Shown here: positions 26,938 to 37,458 of the stretch, piece by piece
How the letters are laid out: every line of letters starts with the position of its first letter
Position numbering within the stretch: the first letter of the stretch is position 1
Origin: Stutzerimonas stutzeri
GTDB taxonomy: Bacteria; Pseudomonadota; Gammaproteobacteria; Pseudomonadales; Pseudomonadaceae
NCBI RefSeq assembly: GCF_024448935.1
Contig: NZ_JAMOIE010000002.1
Location: forward strand, 1 to 64,000
DNA: 64,000 nucleotides
Direction of reading: 5' to 3'
Notes under the pieces: generated by a model
The model's database searches: none
What the model was told of the DNA's origin: nothing
Seen by the model: the letters and a program-made list of their open reading frames with translations, nothing else
Program-made: the position numbers and the translations under genes

Positions 26938-27558
26938 TCACCCCTTGCGCCAGACGCTGGCGAGCCAGGGTTGCTGCTCGCGCGGCAACCCGGCTGGGCG
27001 ATAATAATGTTCGAGCTCGATGAAGCCGACCGATTGCAGCAAGCCGCGCCACGTCGGCCAGTCATACCAGGTGCCATAACGCGCACCGCTCCAGCCTTCC
27101 TGATTGTCGCCGCGGGGATTGGAGCTGAACAGCACCCCACCACCGCGAAGCGCCGTATGCAGCTTCAGCAATACCGAGGCGATTTCGCGGCTAGGAAGAT
27201 GAAACAGCACTGCATTGGCGAAAACGCCGTCGAACGCTTCGGCGGGTAGATCCAGCTGCAGGAAGTCTTGGTGCAGAACCTCACAGCCGGTCTCGGCGCG
27301 TGCCATGTTCACGAAGGGTTCGGCACCGTCCAGCCCAACGGCGATATGGCCACGTGCCGTGAAAGTCTTGAGGTCTCGCCCGGGCCCGCAGCCCAGGTCG
27401 AGGATGCGAAATGGCGGCTCACCGGGGATGTGCCGCAGCAAGGCATCGATATTCTGGCTGACATCATGATCGCGCGTCCCGTCGCGAAAGGCCTCGGCGT
27501 TGGCGCGGTAGTCGTCCAGCGTCCGGTCGGCGATGGTATGGGCGTTTTCGTCAGTCAT
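26938..27558 (-). CDS. class I SAM-dependent methyltransferase
   Basis: A 206-residue methyltransferase. Motif I FRILDLGCGPGRDLKTF (about 50-66), a GLDGAEPFVNMAR post-I acidic loop, and a FDGVFANAVLFHLP motif IV region define a Rossmann-fold class I enzyme. The C-terminal half holds a Trp-rich segment (GTWYDWPTWRGLL). The methyl acceptor is unknown; the pattern fits small-molecule methyltransferases of the UbiE/tellurite-resistance sort. ATG 27558 is preferred over the longer frame because GGGAGCCCACC precedes it. Confidence 0.87.
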   Translation of the reverse strand: MTDENAHTIADRTLDDYRANAEAFRDGTRDHDVSQNIDALLRHIPGEPPFRILDLGCGPGRDLKTFTARGHIAVGLDGAEPFVNMARAETGCEVLHQDFLQLDLPAEAFDGVFANAVLFHLPSREIASVLLKLHTALRGGGVLFSSNPRGDNQEGWSGARYGTWYDWPTWRGLLQSVGFIELEHYYRPAGLPREQQPWLASVWRKG

Positions 27559-27773
27559 GGTGGGCTCCCAAAGATGGATAATAATTCCGAGCCTAGCGAT
27601 GCATGGCCTGACTGCCAACGCGCATCGGGGCCCGGTAGTAACGGAACAAAGACCTGTCGGATCGCTGCGGACCCCTGAACTTGCAGAGCTCTACAACGCT
27701 CCAACATGCTCGTCTGGCGGTAATTAATACCGTTCGAAACAGTACTTTCATAAAAATCGTCGAGAATCTTCCG

Positions 27774-28151
27774 ATGAGCCAAGCACCCGCCAAAGTTGTC
27801 CTGCTCGTTGAGGACGAACCCCACATTCTCTGTCTGTTATCTGACTATCTCGCCGGCGAAGGCTATAAGGTGCTTGAAGCAGCGGATTCCGTTCAGGCTT
27901 TTGACATATTGGCGACCAAGCCACAGCTTGACCTGCTGGTGACTGATTTCCGATTACCGGGTGACGTTTCCGGCGTGATGATTGCCGAGCCAGCGCTCAA
28001 GCTGCGGCCAGACCTGAAGGTCATCTTCATCAGCGGCTACCCGATCGAAATCTACGAGTCGGGCAGCGATATCGCACGTTCCGCACCGATTCTGGCCAAG
28101 CCTTTCTCGCTCGATACCTTGCGCAGCCAGATCCAGCAGTTGTTGGCCTAG
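27774..28151 (+). CDS. single-domain response regulator
   Basis: A 125-residue receiver domain with no output domain. The acidic pair is Glu13-Asp14 (VEDEP), the phospho-acceptor Asp58 (LVTDFRLPG), the conserved switch Ser lies in FISGYP, and the Lys in ILAKPFS. ISGYP-type receivers often pair with hybrid or HWE-type kinases; none is adjacent. Single-domain regulators act by protein-protein contact or phosphotransfer. The frame is open upstream to 27681, but ATG 27774 gives the standard receiver start. Confidence 0.88.
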   Translation: MSQAPAKVVLLVEDEPHILCLLSDYLAGEGYKVLEAADSVQAFDILATKPQLDLLVTDFRLPGDVSGVMIAEPALKLRPDLKVIFISGYPIEIYESGSDIARSAPILAKPFSLDTLRSQIQQLLA

Positions 28152-28184
28152 CGATCCCTGCTGATTTAGCCCCCTCATAATGCA

Positions 28185-28211
28185 ACGAGCCCGCACTGGG
28201 CGGGCTCGTTT
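28185..28211. terminator. bidirectional terminator between response regulator and fba
   Basis: ACGAGCCCGC-ACTGG-GCGGGCTCGT, a perfect 10-bp stem in the 74-bp gap between two convergent genes, with a short T run on the plus side. Confidence 0.8.
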
Positions 28212-28225
28212 ATGCACGCATCGTC

Positions 28226-29290
28226 TCAGTTGACCTTGGGATCCAGCTCACCGCGCGCGTAGCGCTCGAACATGCCTTCCAGGGAGATCGGCTTGATCTT
28301 CGAGGCGTTGCCGGCGGTGCCGAAGGCTTCGTAACGGGCAATGCAGATGTCGCGCATGGCGGTCACGGTCTTGGCCAGGTACTTGCGCGGATCGAACTCG
28401 CTGGGGTTCTTCGCCATGAACTCGCGAATCGCACCGGTGGACGCCAGACGCAGGTCGGTGTCGATGTTGACCTTGCGCACGCCGTACTTGATGCCTTCGA
28501 CGATTTCCTCGACCGGCACGCCGTAGGTTTCCTTGATGTCACCACCATACTCGTTGATGATCTTCAGCCACTCCTGCGGAACCGAGGAGGAGCCGTGCAT
28601 CACCAGGTGGGTATCGGGTATGCGCTGATGGATCTCCTTGATGCGCTGGATCGACAGGGTGTCACCGGTTGGCGGCTTGGTGAATTTGTAGGCGCCGTGG
28701 CTGGTGCCGATGGCGATGGCCAGGGCATCGACCTTGGTCTTGGCGACAAAGTCAGCGGCTTCTTCCGGATCGGTCAGCAGCTGGCTGTGATCCAGCGCAC
28801 CTTCGGCGCCGACGCCGTCTTCTTCACCGGCCATGCCGGTTTCCAGCGAGCCCAGGCATCCCAGCTCTCCCTCTACCGACACGCCACAGGCGTGGGCGAA
28901 GGCAACGACCTGCTGAGTGACGCGGACGTTGTATTCGTAATCGGACGGCGTCTTGCCGTCTTCACGCAGCGAGCCGTCCATCATGACTGAGCTGAAGCCC
29001 AGCTGGATGGAGCGCTGGCAGATGTCAGGGCTGGTGCCGTGATCCTGGTGCATGACCACCGGGATATGCGGGAACTCTTCGATCGCCGCGAGAATCAGGT
29101 GACGCAGAAACGGCGCGCCTGCGTATTTACGAGCACCAGCCGAAGCCTGGACGATCACCGGGGAGTCGGTCTTGTCGGCCGCTTCCATGATGGCTCGCAT
29201 CTGCTCAAGGTTGTTGACGTTGAAGGCCGGCACGCCGTAGCCGAATTCGGCGGCGTGGTCGAGCATCTGACGCATGCTGATGAGTGCCAT
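28226..29290 (-). CDS. fba: fructose-bisphosphate aldolase, class II
   Basis: A 354-residue zinc aldolase (Calvin-cycle subtype). It contains [20 protein letters not shown] with the metal-binding His, [32 protein letters not shown] and GTSHGAYKF, all class II signatures. It interconverts fructose-1,6-bisphosphate with glyceraldehyde-3-phosphate and dihydroxyacetone phosphate. In pseudomonads lacking phosphofructokinase it serves mainly gluconeogenesis. It lies downstream of pgk, epd and tkt on the same strand, separated by two lipoprotein genes, the standard Pseudomonas order. Confidence 0.97.
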   Translation of the reverse strand: MALISMRQMLDHAAEFGYGVPAFNVNNLEQMRAIMEAADKTDSPVIVQASAGARKYAGAPFLRHLILAAIEEFPHIPVVMHQDHGTSPDICQRSIQLGFSSVMMDGSLREDGKTPSDYEYNVRVTQQVVAFAHACGVSVEGELGCLGSLETGMAGEEDGVGAEGALDHSQLLTDPEEAADFVAKTKVDALAIAIGTSHGAYKFTKPPTGDTLSIQRIKEIHQRIPDTHLVMHGSSSVPQEWLKIINEYGGDIKETYGVPVEEIVEGIKYGVRKVNIDTDLRLASTGAIREFMAKNPSEFDPRKYLAKTVTAMRDICIARYEAFGTAGNASKIKPISLEGMFERYARGELDPKVN

Positions 29291-29458
29291 GTTTTCCTTT
29301 CTCCCGGTTAGGGTCGTTTAATCATGTAAAGCCTGCCGCAGGGGCCGGCGCTGTTCAAGCACCACGCAGTATGGCGCGGCATTGTAGTGGCGGATGGCTC
29401 AAAAGCCATCAGGCCCGGGGAAAACGCCGCAGAACAGGAGAATCGCCTGCCTTTTCGA

Positions 29459-29791
29459 TCAGATGTTGATCAACGACGCGCTGCAACCATGGGCGAGCAG
29501 CTTGTCATCAGCCAGACGATAGACCAGTGCGCCTGTTCCCTTGTCGTGGAAGGCCACAACGCCATCGCTATAGAAAGCTCCATGGGCCACGGGTTCCTTG
29601 CGCAACCTATGGACTTGCTGGCTGTCGCCGATTTTCAGCTCCACCATCTGGCGGCTTTGATCCACATAGCGCCAGGCAATGTTCTGCGTGCTCTGGCACT
29701 TCCAGCCTATGAAGGGTGCGTCCGGGCCGGATTGCCAGTGGCCGCACCCGCCAAGCAGTAACGCAGCAATCGAAATGAGCAGGCCTTTCAT
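29459..29791 (-). CDS. MliC-family lipoprotein (lysozyme inhibitor-like)
   Basis: A 110-residue lipoprotein: MKGLLISIAALLLGGCGHWQ gives a lipobox, and the mature part matches the MliC beta-barrel fold. It starts from WKCQSTQNIAWRYVDQSRQM and includes the loop HGAFYSDGVVAFHDKGTGAL, which corresponds to the family's SxxGxxY and KG-E loops that plug the lysozyme active site. The usual Ser of the inhibitory loop is replaced (PVAHGAFY), so lysozyme inhibition is uncertain. Two cysteines of the mature part (near residues 32 and 103) could form the family disulfide. Confidence 0.75.
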   Translation of the reverse strand: MKGLLISIAALLLGGCGHWQSGPDAPFIGWKCQSTQNIAWRYVDQSRQMVELKIGDSQQVHRLRKEPVAHGAFYSDGVVAFHDKGTGALVYRLADDKLLAHGCSASLINI

Positions 29792-29808
29792 CGGTTCTCC
29801 TAGCGGGC

Positions 29809-30003
29809 TCAGGAACAGTCCTGGACGTCGGCAGCGGTGCCTGCAGTCGGGTCGCCAGTGCTCTGCATCTCGATGCGCTGATCGTTCTGCGCGGTCGGGC
29901 TTTGCACCGGTGGCGGGTCGATCACTTCACAGAGCGAGTCTGGTGGACCTCCGGCACAACCGGCCAGGCCAAGACAGCAAACAGCTAGTGCGGCGTAACG
30001 CAT
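29809..30003 (-). CDS. small lipoprotein, unknown function
   Basis: A 64-residue predicted lipoprotein. MRYAALAVCCLGLAGCAGGP has a LAGC lipobox, followed by a Pro/Gln-rich tail with two more cysteines (SLCEVIDP and the terminal VQDCS). GGAGG lies 6 bp before ATG 30003, while the longer frame has no ribosome site. It sits between pgk and the MliC-like gene on the same strand; comparable small proteins occupy this place in other pseudomonads. Confidence 0.72.
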   Translation of the reverse strand: MRYAALAVCCLGLAGCAGGPPDSLCEVIDPPPVQSPTAQNDQRIEMQSTGDPTAGTAADVQDCS

Positions 30004-30105
30004 GGTGAGCCTCCATTCCTCGTCTGGACAGAACAGAGACAGCAACCAACCGCAGGGGTTGCCTGTGCCGTTACGCTTGTAACGACCAAAAGGCCAGCGG
30101 CCGTC

Positions 30106-31266
30106 TTACTTTGCGCGCTGCTCCAGCACTTCCACGGCAGGCAGAACCTTACCTTCGACGAACTCGAGGAAGGCGCCGCCGCCGGTGGAGATGTAGGAAA
30201 TCTGTTCGCCGACACCATACTTATCGATAGCCGCCAGGGTGTCGCCGCCACCCGCGATGGAGAATGCCGGGCTTTGCGCGATGGCCTGTGCCAGCACCTG
30301 GGTGCCGTTGCCAAACTGATCGAACTCGAACACACCGACCGGGCCGTTCCAGAGGATGGTCTTCGACGACTTCAGCAGTTCGGCAAAGTTGGCTGCGGTC
30401 TGCGGGCCGATGTCCAGAATCATGTCGTCCTCGGCCACGTCCGCGACCGCCTTGACGGTGGCTTCGGCATCTTCAGCGAAAGCCTTGGCCACGACCACGT
30501 CGACCGGCAGCGGCACGCTGACCTTGGCGGCGATGGCCTTGGCGGTGTCGACCAGATCGGCTTCGTACAACGACTTGCCCACCGGGAAACCGGCCGCAGC
30601 CAGGAAGGTGTTGGCGATACCACCGCCGACGATCAGCTGGTTGCAGACCTGGCTCAGGCTGTTGAGCACGTTCAGCTTGGTGGAGACTTTGGAGCCGGCG
30701 ACGATGGCTGCCATCGGCTGAGCCGGATGCTTCAGCGCTTTGCCCAGGGCATCCAGCTCGGCTGCCAGCAGCGGGCCGGCACAGGCCACCTTGGCGAACT
30801 TGGCCACGCCGTGGGTCGAGCCCTGGGCGCGGTGCGCAGTGCCGAAGGCGTCCATGACGAACACGTCGCACAGCGCCGCGTACTGCTGCGCCAGCTCGTC
30901 GGTGTTCTTCTTTTCACCCTTGTTGAAACGCACGTTCTCCAGCAGCACCAGCTCACCGGCCTGCACCTGCACGCCGCCGAGGTAGTCCTTGATCAGCGGC
31001 ACTTCGCGGCCAAGCGCCTTGCTCAGGTAATCAGCGACCGGCTTGAGGCTGTCCTCCTCGCTGTAGACGCCCTCTTCCGGACGGCCCAGATGCGAGCAGA
31101 CCATCACCGCGGCGCCCTTTTCCAGTGCCAGCTTGATGGTTGGCAGGGAAGCGAGGATGCGCGCATCGCTTTTAACCGCGCCATCCTTCACCGGCACGTT
31201 GAGATCCTCACGGATCAGCACGCGCTTACCCTGGAGGTCGAGGTCGGTCATCTTCAAAACGGTCAT
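30106..31266 (-). CDS. pgk: phosphoglycerate kinase
   Basis: A 386-residue glycolytic/gluconeogenic kinase converting 1,3-bisphosphoglycerate plus ADP to 3-phosphoglycerate plus ATP. Signature segments: [15 protein letters not shown] (substrate loop), [44 protein letters not shown] and the nucleotide loop [19 protein letters not shown] 31266 follows AAGGAAG; a long in-frame extension upstream is not protein-like. It follows epd with a 77-bp gap, within the tkt-epd-pgk transcription unit. Confidence 0.97.
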   Translation of the reverse strand: MTVLKMTDLDLQGKRVLIREDLNVPVKDGAVKSDARILASLPTIKLALEKGAAVMVCSHLGRPEEGVYSEEDSLKPVADYLSKALGREVPLIKDYLGGVQVQAGELVLLENVRFNKGEKKNTDELAQQYAALCDVFVMDAFGTAHRAQGSTHGVAKFAKVACAGPLLAAELDALGKALKHPAQPMAAIVAGSKVSTKLNVLNSLSQVCNQLIVGGGIANTFLAAAGFPVGKSLYEADLVDTAKAIAAKVSVPLPVDVVVAKAFAEDAEATVKAVADVAEDDMILDIGPQTAANFAELLKSSKTILWNGPVGVFEFDQFGNGTQVLAQAIAQSPAFSIAGGGDTLAAIDKYGVGEQISYISTGGGAFLEFVEGKVLPAVEVLEQRAK

Positions 31267-31343
31267 GTGATCTTCCTTAAGTTCAAGAACGGCGATATGT
31301 GTAAGCTGCGGCCGGCCAGGCACAGCCCGCCAGACAGTGACGC

Positions 31344-32396
31344 TTAGGCGCGGTGGGCGACGCGCAAATAATGATCGGCCACGTCGAGCATGCGGTTGGC
31401 GAAACCCCACTCGTTGTCGAACCAGGCCAGCAGGTTCACCAGCCGCGGCCCTGAGGCACGCGTCAGGCTGCCGTCGACGATCGCCGAATGCGGATCGTGA
31501 TTGAAATCGCAGCTGGCATGAGGCAGCTCGGTATACGCCAGCAAGCCCTGCAAGGGCCCGTCTTCGGCGGCCTCGCGCAGCACCCGGTTGATCGTATGCG
31601 CATCGGTATCGCAGGCGGTCTGCAGCGTGATATCCAGACAGGACACATTCACCGTCGGCACCCGCACGGCTTTGGCCTGAATCCGCCCCGAGAGTTCCGG
31701 CAGCAGGCGTTCGATGCCTTTTGCCAGGCCGGTCGACACCGGGATCACCGACTGGAAGGCCGAGCGCGTGCGGCGCAGATCATCGTGGTGATAGGCGTCG
31801 ATGACCGGCTGATCGTTCATCGCCGAGTGAATCGTGGTGATCGAGACGTAATCGAGCCCGATGGCATCGTTGAGCAGCTTGAGCAGCGGTACGCCGCAGT
31901 TGGTGGTGCAGGACGCGTTGGAAACCAGTCGTTCGGCGCCTGTCAGCTGTTCATGGTTGATGCCCATGACCACCGTCGCATCGACGTCAGCGGCCCCGTT
32001 CATGGGTTGCGAAAACAACACGCGCGGAACACCTGCCGCGAGAAAGCGCTCCCCGCCGGCACGCGTGCTGTAGGCACCGGAACACTCGAGCACCAGGTCC
32101 ACGCCCAGATCGCGCCAGTCAATCGCTTCGGGCGTCGGCTCGCGCAAGACCTTCACGCAGTGGCCGTTCAGATACAGACAATCGCCTTCCACCGCCACGG
32201 CGCCGGGAAAGCGGCCATGGGTGGAGTCGAAACGGGTGAGGTACTCAAGACTGGCCATGTCGGCGAGGTCGTTGAGGGCAACGATCTCGAAATCGAAGGC
32301 CGCGTTGCGCTCGTAGAAGGCACGCAACACGCAGCGTCCGATACGGCCGTAGCCGTTGAGGGCAATGCGGTAGGGGCGAGAGCGATTGTGCGGCAT
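31344..32396 (-). CDS. epd: erythrose-4-phosphate dehydrogenase (GapA-like)
   Basis: A 350-residue GAPDH-family enzyme. The N-terminal Rossmann motif [20 protein letters not shown] (residues 10-29) precedes catalytic Cys163 in SNASCTTNC, with [18 protein letters not shown] and [12 protein letters not shown] further on. The long [12 protein letters not shown] segment and the pgk/tkt context indicate Epd, which oxidises erythrose-4-phosphate towards pyridoxal phosphate synthesis, rather than glycolytic GapA. The start at 32396 is chosen because the only upstream alternative is a TTG. The upstream gap carries a copy of the dispersed inverted repeat. Confidence 0.92.
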   Translation of the reverse strand: MPHNRSRPYRIALNGYGRIGRCVLRAFYERNAAFDFEIVALNDLADMASLEYLTRFDSTHGRFPGAVAVEGDCLYLNGHCVKVLREPTPEAIDWRDLGVDLVLECSGAYSTRAGGERFLAAGVPRVLFSQPMNGAADVDATVVMGINHEQLTGAERLVSNASCTTNCGVPLLKLLNDAIGLDYVSITTIHSAMNDQPVIDAYHHDDLRRTRSAFQSVIPVSTGLAKGIERLLPELSGRIQAKAVRVPTVNVSCLDITLQTACDTDAHTINRVLREAAEDGPLQGLLAYTELPHASCDFNHDPHSAIVDGSLTRASGPRLVNLLAWFDNEWGFANRMLDVADHYLRVAHRA

Positions 32397-32423
32397 TGAG
32401 ATTCGGCCTGTTTTCAAGCCGCT

Positions 32424-32507
32424 TGAGGCTAAAGGCTGGAGGCTGGACGAAAAAGCAACTCGGTGCCGCCTGTCGTTCAGCCTCCAGCCGCCAACCTCTA
32501 GCGTCTT
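32424..32507. repeat. dispersed AGGCTGGA inverted-repeat element, copy 2
   Basis: The left arm (GAGGCTAAAGGCTGGAGGCTGGACGA) and right arm (TCGTTCAGCCTCCAGCCGCC...CTCTAGC) face each other across about 25 bp. It fills almost the whole gap between the tkt stop and the epd start (both minus). The arms match copies after dbpA and ahcY. A long RNA hairpin here could attenuate read-through from tkt into epd. Confidence 0.8.
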
Positions 32508-34505
32508 TTAATCTTCGAGAAGCTCTTCAGCCACCGCAAGGATGTTGTCGACCGTAAAGCCGAACGCCTCGAACAGCTGATTGGCCGGAGCCGATTCGCC
32601 GTAGGTGGTCATGCCGATGATGCGGCCGTCGAGGCCGACGTACTTGTACCAGTAGTCGGCATGCGCCGCCTCGATGGCGATCCGTGCACCGACTTCCACT
32701 GGTAGCACCTGCTGCTTCCAGCCAGCCTCCTGGGCATCGAAGACGCTGGTGCACGGCATCGAGACGACACGCACGTTGCGGCCCTGCTCGGTGAGCTTGT
32801 CATAGGCCTGAACGGCCAGGCCGACTTCCGAACCGGTGGCGATGAGGATCAGCTCCGGCTCGCCGACGCAATTCTTGAGGATGTAGCCACCTTTGGAAAT
32901 CGACGCTTCGGTCTCGTTGTCGCGGATGTGGTACGGCAGGTTCTGCCGCGAGAAGATCAGCGCGCTCGGGCCATCCTTGCGCTCGATGGCGTGCTTCCAG
33001 GCCACCGCCGACTCGACCGTGTCGGCCGGGCGCCAGGTATCCAGGTTCGGCGTGCTGCGCAGGCTGGTCAGCTGCTCGACTGGCTGATGGGTCGGGCCGT
33101 CCTCGCCGAGGCCGATGGAATCATGGGTGAAGACGTAGATCACCCGCTGCTTCATCAGTGCCGACATGCGCACCGCGTTGCGTGCGTATTCCATGAACAT
33201 CAGGAAGGTCGCGCCATAGGGGATCAGGCCGCCGTGCAGGGCGACGCCGTTCATGATCGCCGCCATGCCGAATTCGCGCACGCCGTAGTACATGTAGTTG
33301 CCCGAGGCATCCTCGGCGACCACCGGCTTGCAGCCCTTCCACAGCGTCAGGTTGGAGCCGGCCAGGTCGGCCGAACCACCAAGCAGTTCCGGCAGCAGCG
33401 GGCCGAAGGCGTTCAGGCAGTTCTGGCTGGCCTTGCGGCTGGCAATGGTTTCGCCCTTGGTGGCCACTTCACGGATGAACTCGCTGGCCTTCTCGGCGAA
33501 ATCGGCCGGCAGCTCGCCGGCCATGCGCCGCTTGAACTCGGCGGCCAGGGCCGGGAATTCGGTTTCGTAGGCGGCGAAGCGCTGGTTCCATACGGTCTCG
33601 GCCTCGGCGCCCTTCTGCTTGGCATCCCACTCGGCATAGATCTCCGCGGGAATCTCGAACGGACCGTATCGCCAGCCCAGCGCCTCGCGGGTCAGGGCGA
33701 TCTCGGCGTCGCCCAGCGCGGCGCCATGGGATTGCTCCTTGCCCTGCTTGTTCGGCGAGCCGAAGCCGATGATGGTCTTGCAGCAGATCAGCGTCGGGCG
33801 GTCGCTCTTGCCTGCGGTGTCGAGGGCGATCTGGATTTCGTCGGGGTCATGACCATCGACGTTACGAATCACCTGCCAGCCGTAGGCCTCGAAGCGGCGT
33901 GGCGTGTCATCGGTGAACCAGCCATGAACTTCGCCATCGATGGAGATGCCGTTGTCGTCATAGAAGCCGATCAGCTTGTTCAAGCCGAGGGTGCCGGCCA
34001 GCGAGCAGACCTCGTGGGAAATCCCTTCCATCAGACAGCCATCGCCCATGAACACATAGGTGTGGTGATCGACGATGTCGTAGCCATCGCGGTTGAACTG
34101 CGCAGCCATGACCTTTTCCGCCAGGGCGAAACCGACCGCGTTGGCCAGACCCTGGCCCAGCGGACCGGTGGTGGTCTCGACGCCGGCGGTGTAGCCGAAC
34201 TCCGGGTGACCTGGCGTCTTGCTGTGCAGCTGGCGGAAGTTCTTCAGGTCGTCGATGGACAGGTCGTAACCGGTCAGGTGCAGCAGCGAGTAGATCAGCA
34301 TCGAGCCGTGGCCGTTGGACAGCACGAAGCGGTCGCGGTCGGCCCAGTGCGGGTTGGTCGGACTGTGCTTCAGATGGTCGCGCCAGAGCACCTCGGCGAT
34401 GTCAGCCATGCCCATGGGGGCGCCCGGGTGGCCGCTGTTGGCTTTCTGCACGGCATCCATGCTGAGGGCGCGGATGGCATTGGCTCGCTCACGACGGCTG
34501 GGCAT
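32508..34505 (-). CDS. tkt: transketolase
   Basis: A 665-residue thiamine-diphosphate enzyme of the pentose phosphate pathway. It starts [20 protein letters not shown] and shows the signature [20 protein letters not shown]. The ThDP motif [13 protein letters not shown] and the central [16 protein letters not shown] are intact. It supplies erythrose-4-phosphate, the substrate of the next gene product (Epd). It is the first gene of the minus-strand carbon cluster, with its promoter in the gap shared with the divergent ArsR-type regulator. Confidence 0.97.
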   Translation of the reverse strand: MPSRRERANAIRALSMDAVQKANSGHPGAPMGMADIAEVLWRDHLKHSPTNPHWADRDRFVLSNGHGSMLIYSLLHLTGYDLSIDDLKNFRQLHSKTPGHPEFGYTAGVETTTGPLGQGLANAVGFALAEKVMAAQFNRDGYDIVDHHTYVFMGDGCLMEGISHEVCSLAGTLGLNKLIGFYDDNGISIDGEVHGWFTDDTPRRFEAYGWQVIRNVDGHDPDEIQIALDTAGKSDRPTLICCKTIIGFGSPNKQGKEQSHGAALGDAEIALTREALGWRYGPFEIPAEIYAEWDAKQKGAEAETVWNQRFAAYETEFPALAAEFKRRMAGELPADFAEKASEFIREVATKGETIASRKASQNCLNAFGPLLPELLGGSADLAGSNLTLWKGCKPVVAEDASGNYMYYGVREFGMAAIMNGVALHGGLIPYGATFLMFMEYARNAVRMSALMKQRVIYVFTHDSIGLGEDGPTHQPVEQLTSLRSTPNLDTWRPADTVESAVAWKHAIERKDGPSALIFSRQNLPYHIRDNETEASISKGGYILKNCVGEPELILIATGSEVGLAVQAYDKLTEQGRNVRVVSMPCTSVFDAQEAGWKQQVLPVEVGARIAIEAAHADYWYKYVGLDGRIIGMTTYGESAPANQLFEAFGFTVDNILAVAEELLED

Positions 34506-34981
34506 CGCTGAATCTCCTGCGGGGTAGCTTCGGAAATGAAGGGGGCGGAAAAGGCGGTCATTTTCCCCTACCGCGGGGGGCGGGGCAATGACTGAATAAG
34601 CGCCGCGCTGCCGCCAATGCCCCCTGATTTAGTCGAGCAGCCTGACGCCACAGCTGTCGATGGCCGGCAGATGTTGCAGCAAATAGTCCTTCATGCAGCC
34701 GGCGCAACCCTTCGCGCCGCAGGCGCTGGCGCTGATCGCCATCTGGGCCTTGGTCGACGTGTCGATTTCACCTACAGCCTGGTCTCGCGCCGCCTGTCCA
34801 GCCACGAGCGATTGCAACGGGTGCTCGATCTGCTGCCGAGTTTCTTCCTGCCGGGCCTCGGCCTGGCGTCCTGTGGCATGGGTATTGACAGCCTGGCGGA
34901 TGGATTTCGGCCCGTCCAATATCAACACTTTTTGATATTGCCATTGCCGGGCGAAAAACGACCGACTAGACTGCGTCGCCT
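34506..34981. other. divergent region between tkt and the ArsR-type regulator; weak minus-strand ORF
   Basis: 476 bp. It should contain the tkt promoter and, at its right end, a clear palindromic operator. A minus-strand frame at 34629-34928 (99 codons from GTG) encodes a Gln/Glu-rich segment followed by a Cys cluster (SACGAKGCAGCMKDY) and ends SCGVRLLD. No ribosome site is visible, its start overlaps the operator, and no family is recognised. I leave it as a possible gene only. Confidence 0.35.
34917..34940. promoter_or_regulatory. palindromic operator upstream of ArsR-type regulator and metK (SahR-like site)
   Basis: A perfect 9-bp inverted repeat CAATATCAA-6 bp-TTGATATTG, centred about 54 bp before the regulator start. 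ArsR-family repressors bind such AT-rich palindromes over their own promoters. A possible -35 (TTGCCG, 34944-34949) and -10 (TAGACT, 34967-34972), 17 bp apart, begin four bases to its right, so binding would block RNA polymerase. Regulator identity is inferred from position. Confidence 0.75.
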
Positions 34982-35997
34982 ATGAGCCTGCGCATTTCCC
35001 GGATGTCTTTCGCCGACAGCGACCAACTCGCCGCCCTGTGCAAGGCCGGCGGCGATTCGTTGCGGCTGAAGGTGCTGCGTGCGCTCGCCAACGATTCGTT
35101 CGGCGTGCTCGAACTGGCACAGATCTTCGCCACGGGGCAATCCGGCATCAGCCATCACCTCAAGGTGCTGACCCAGGCCGGGCTGCTCGCCACCCGCCGC
35201 GAAGGCAACGCGGTGTTCTACCGGCGCAGCCTGCCGCAGCTCGACAGTCTCGGCGGCAAGCTGCACGCGGCGCTGCTCGAGGAAGCCGACCGGCTGCAGC
35301 TGCCGCGCGAGATCGAGGCCCGTATCGCCGCCGTGCATGCCCAGCGCAGCGCCGCCAGCGAGGATTTCTTCGCGCGCATGGCGAGCAGCTTCCAGGCCCG
35401 CCAGGACCTGATCGCCGGCCTGCCGCAGTATCGCGACAGCGTGCTGGCCTTGCTCGATGTACTGAACTTCGATGCCCGCGCCACGGCGCTGGAAGTCGGG
35501 CCCGGGGATGGCAGCTTCCTGCCGGAGCTGGCGCGGCGCTTCGCCCGCGTAGTGGCGCTGGACAACAGCCCCGCCATGCTTGACCTGGCGCGGGCGCGTT
35601 GCCAGGAGGCGGGGCTGACAAACGTCGAGCTGAAGCTCGCCGATGCCCTGCACGACGACTGCGCGCCGGCCGACTGCGTGGTGCTGAACATGGTGCTGCA
35701 TCACCTGGCGGCGCCCGGCGAGGCGCTGAAACAACTGGCACGGCTGGTGAACATGGGCGGCAGCCTGCTGGTCACCGAGCTGTGCAGCCACAACCAGAGC
35801 TGGGCCAGGGAGGCCTGCGGCGATCTCTGGCTGGGTTTCGAACAGGACGATCTGGCCCGTTGGGCCGATGCCGCGGGGCTCACGCCCGGCGAGAGCCTCT
35901 ATATTGGCTTGAAGAACGGTTTTCAGATCCAGGCCCGGTACTTTTCCCGGCCCGCCCTGACAGCCGTCTCACCCACCGGTAATTTAGGAACCGATAG

Positions 35998-36001
<4 letters not shown>
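34982..36001 (+). CDS. ArsR-family regulator fused to a SAM-methyltransferase-like domain (SahR type)
   Basis: A 339-residue two-domain protein. An ArsR winged helix occupies about residues 10-95 ([20 protein letters not shown] is the recognition region). A class I methyltransferase fold follows at about 155-300 with motif [18 protein letters not shown]. Proteins of this type next to metK correspond to SahR, which senses S-adenosylhomocysteine and represses methyl-cycle genes; that identity is inferred from family and context. The stop overlaps the metK ATG by four bases. No Shine-Dalgarno precedes ATG 34982, and the predicted promoter is so close that the message may be nearly leaderless. 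Confidence 0.85.
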
Positions 36002-37188
<1,187 letters not shown>

Positions 37189-37212
37189 AGCAGCGGCGCG
37201 CTCAAGCTTCAC

Positions 37213-37245
37213 GAAACCCGCCAGCATCCGCTGCGCGGGTTTTTC
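37213..37245 (+). terminator. Rho-independent terminator of metK
   Basis: GAAACCCGC...GCGGGTTTTTC, an 8- to 9-bp stem with a loop of about 13 bases, followed by a T run. Confidence 0.8.
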
Positions 37246-37458
37246 GTTGTGCAGCCGCCTGAACTCGTCACGCCATGACGAAAGCCTGGCAGCCAGCGCG
37301 TCGAAACGGGGCATGGCACCAGCCCGCCTGCCGACAAACGGCAGCAAGCTGCAGGCTTGAAAATGCCAGACCCGACCCTATCCCATAGTTCGTCTTAAGC
37401 CTGGAGACGTTTGCCTACAACGTTCTCGCTCTGTTCATCCGGTTCAAGGAGGCCATTG

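Noticed and set aside
26937-28217. Long shadow frames opposite the methyltransferase, response regulator and fba genes
   Set aside because: They lie antisense to strong family matches, lack ribosome sites and show no motifs of their own.
31267-31410. 48-codon extension of Pgk
   Set aside because: It overlaps the end of epd, has no ribosome site, and the family starts at the [13 protein letters not shown] position.
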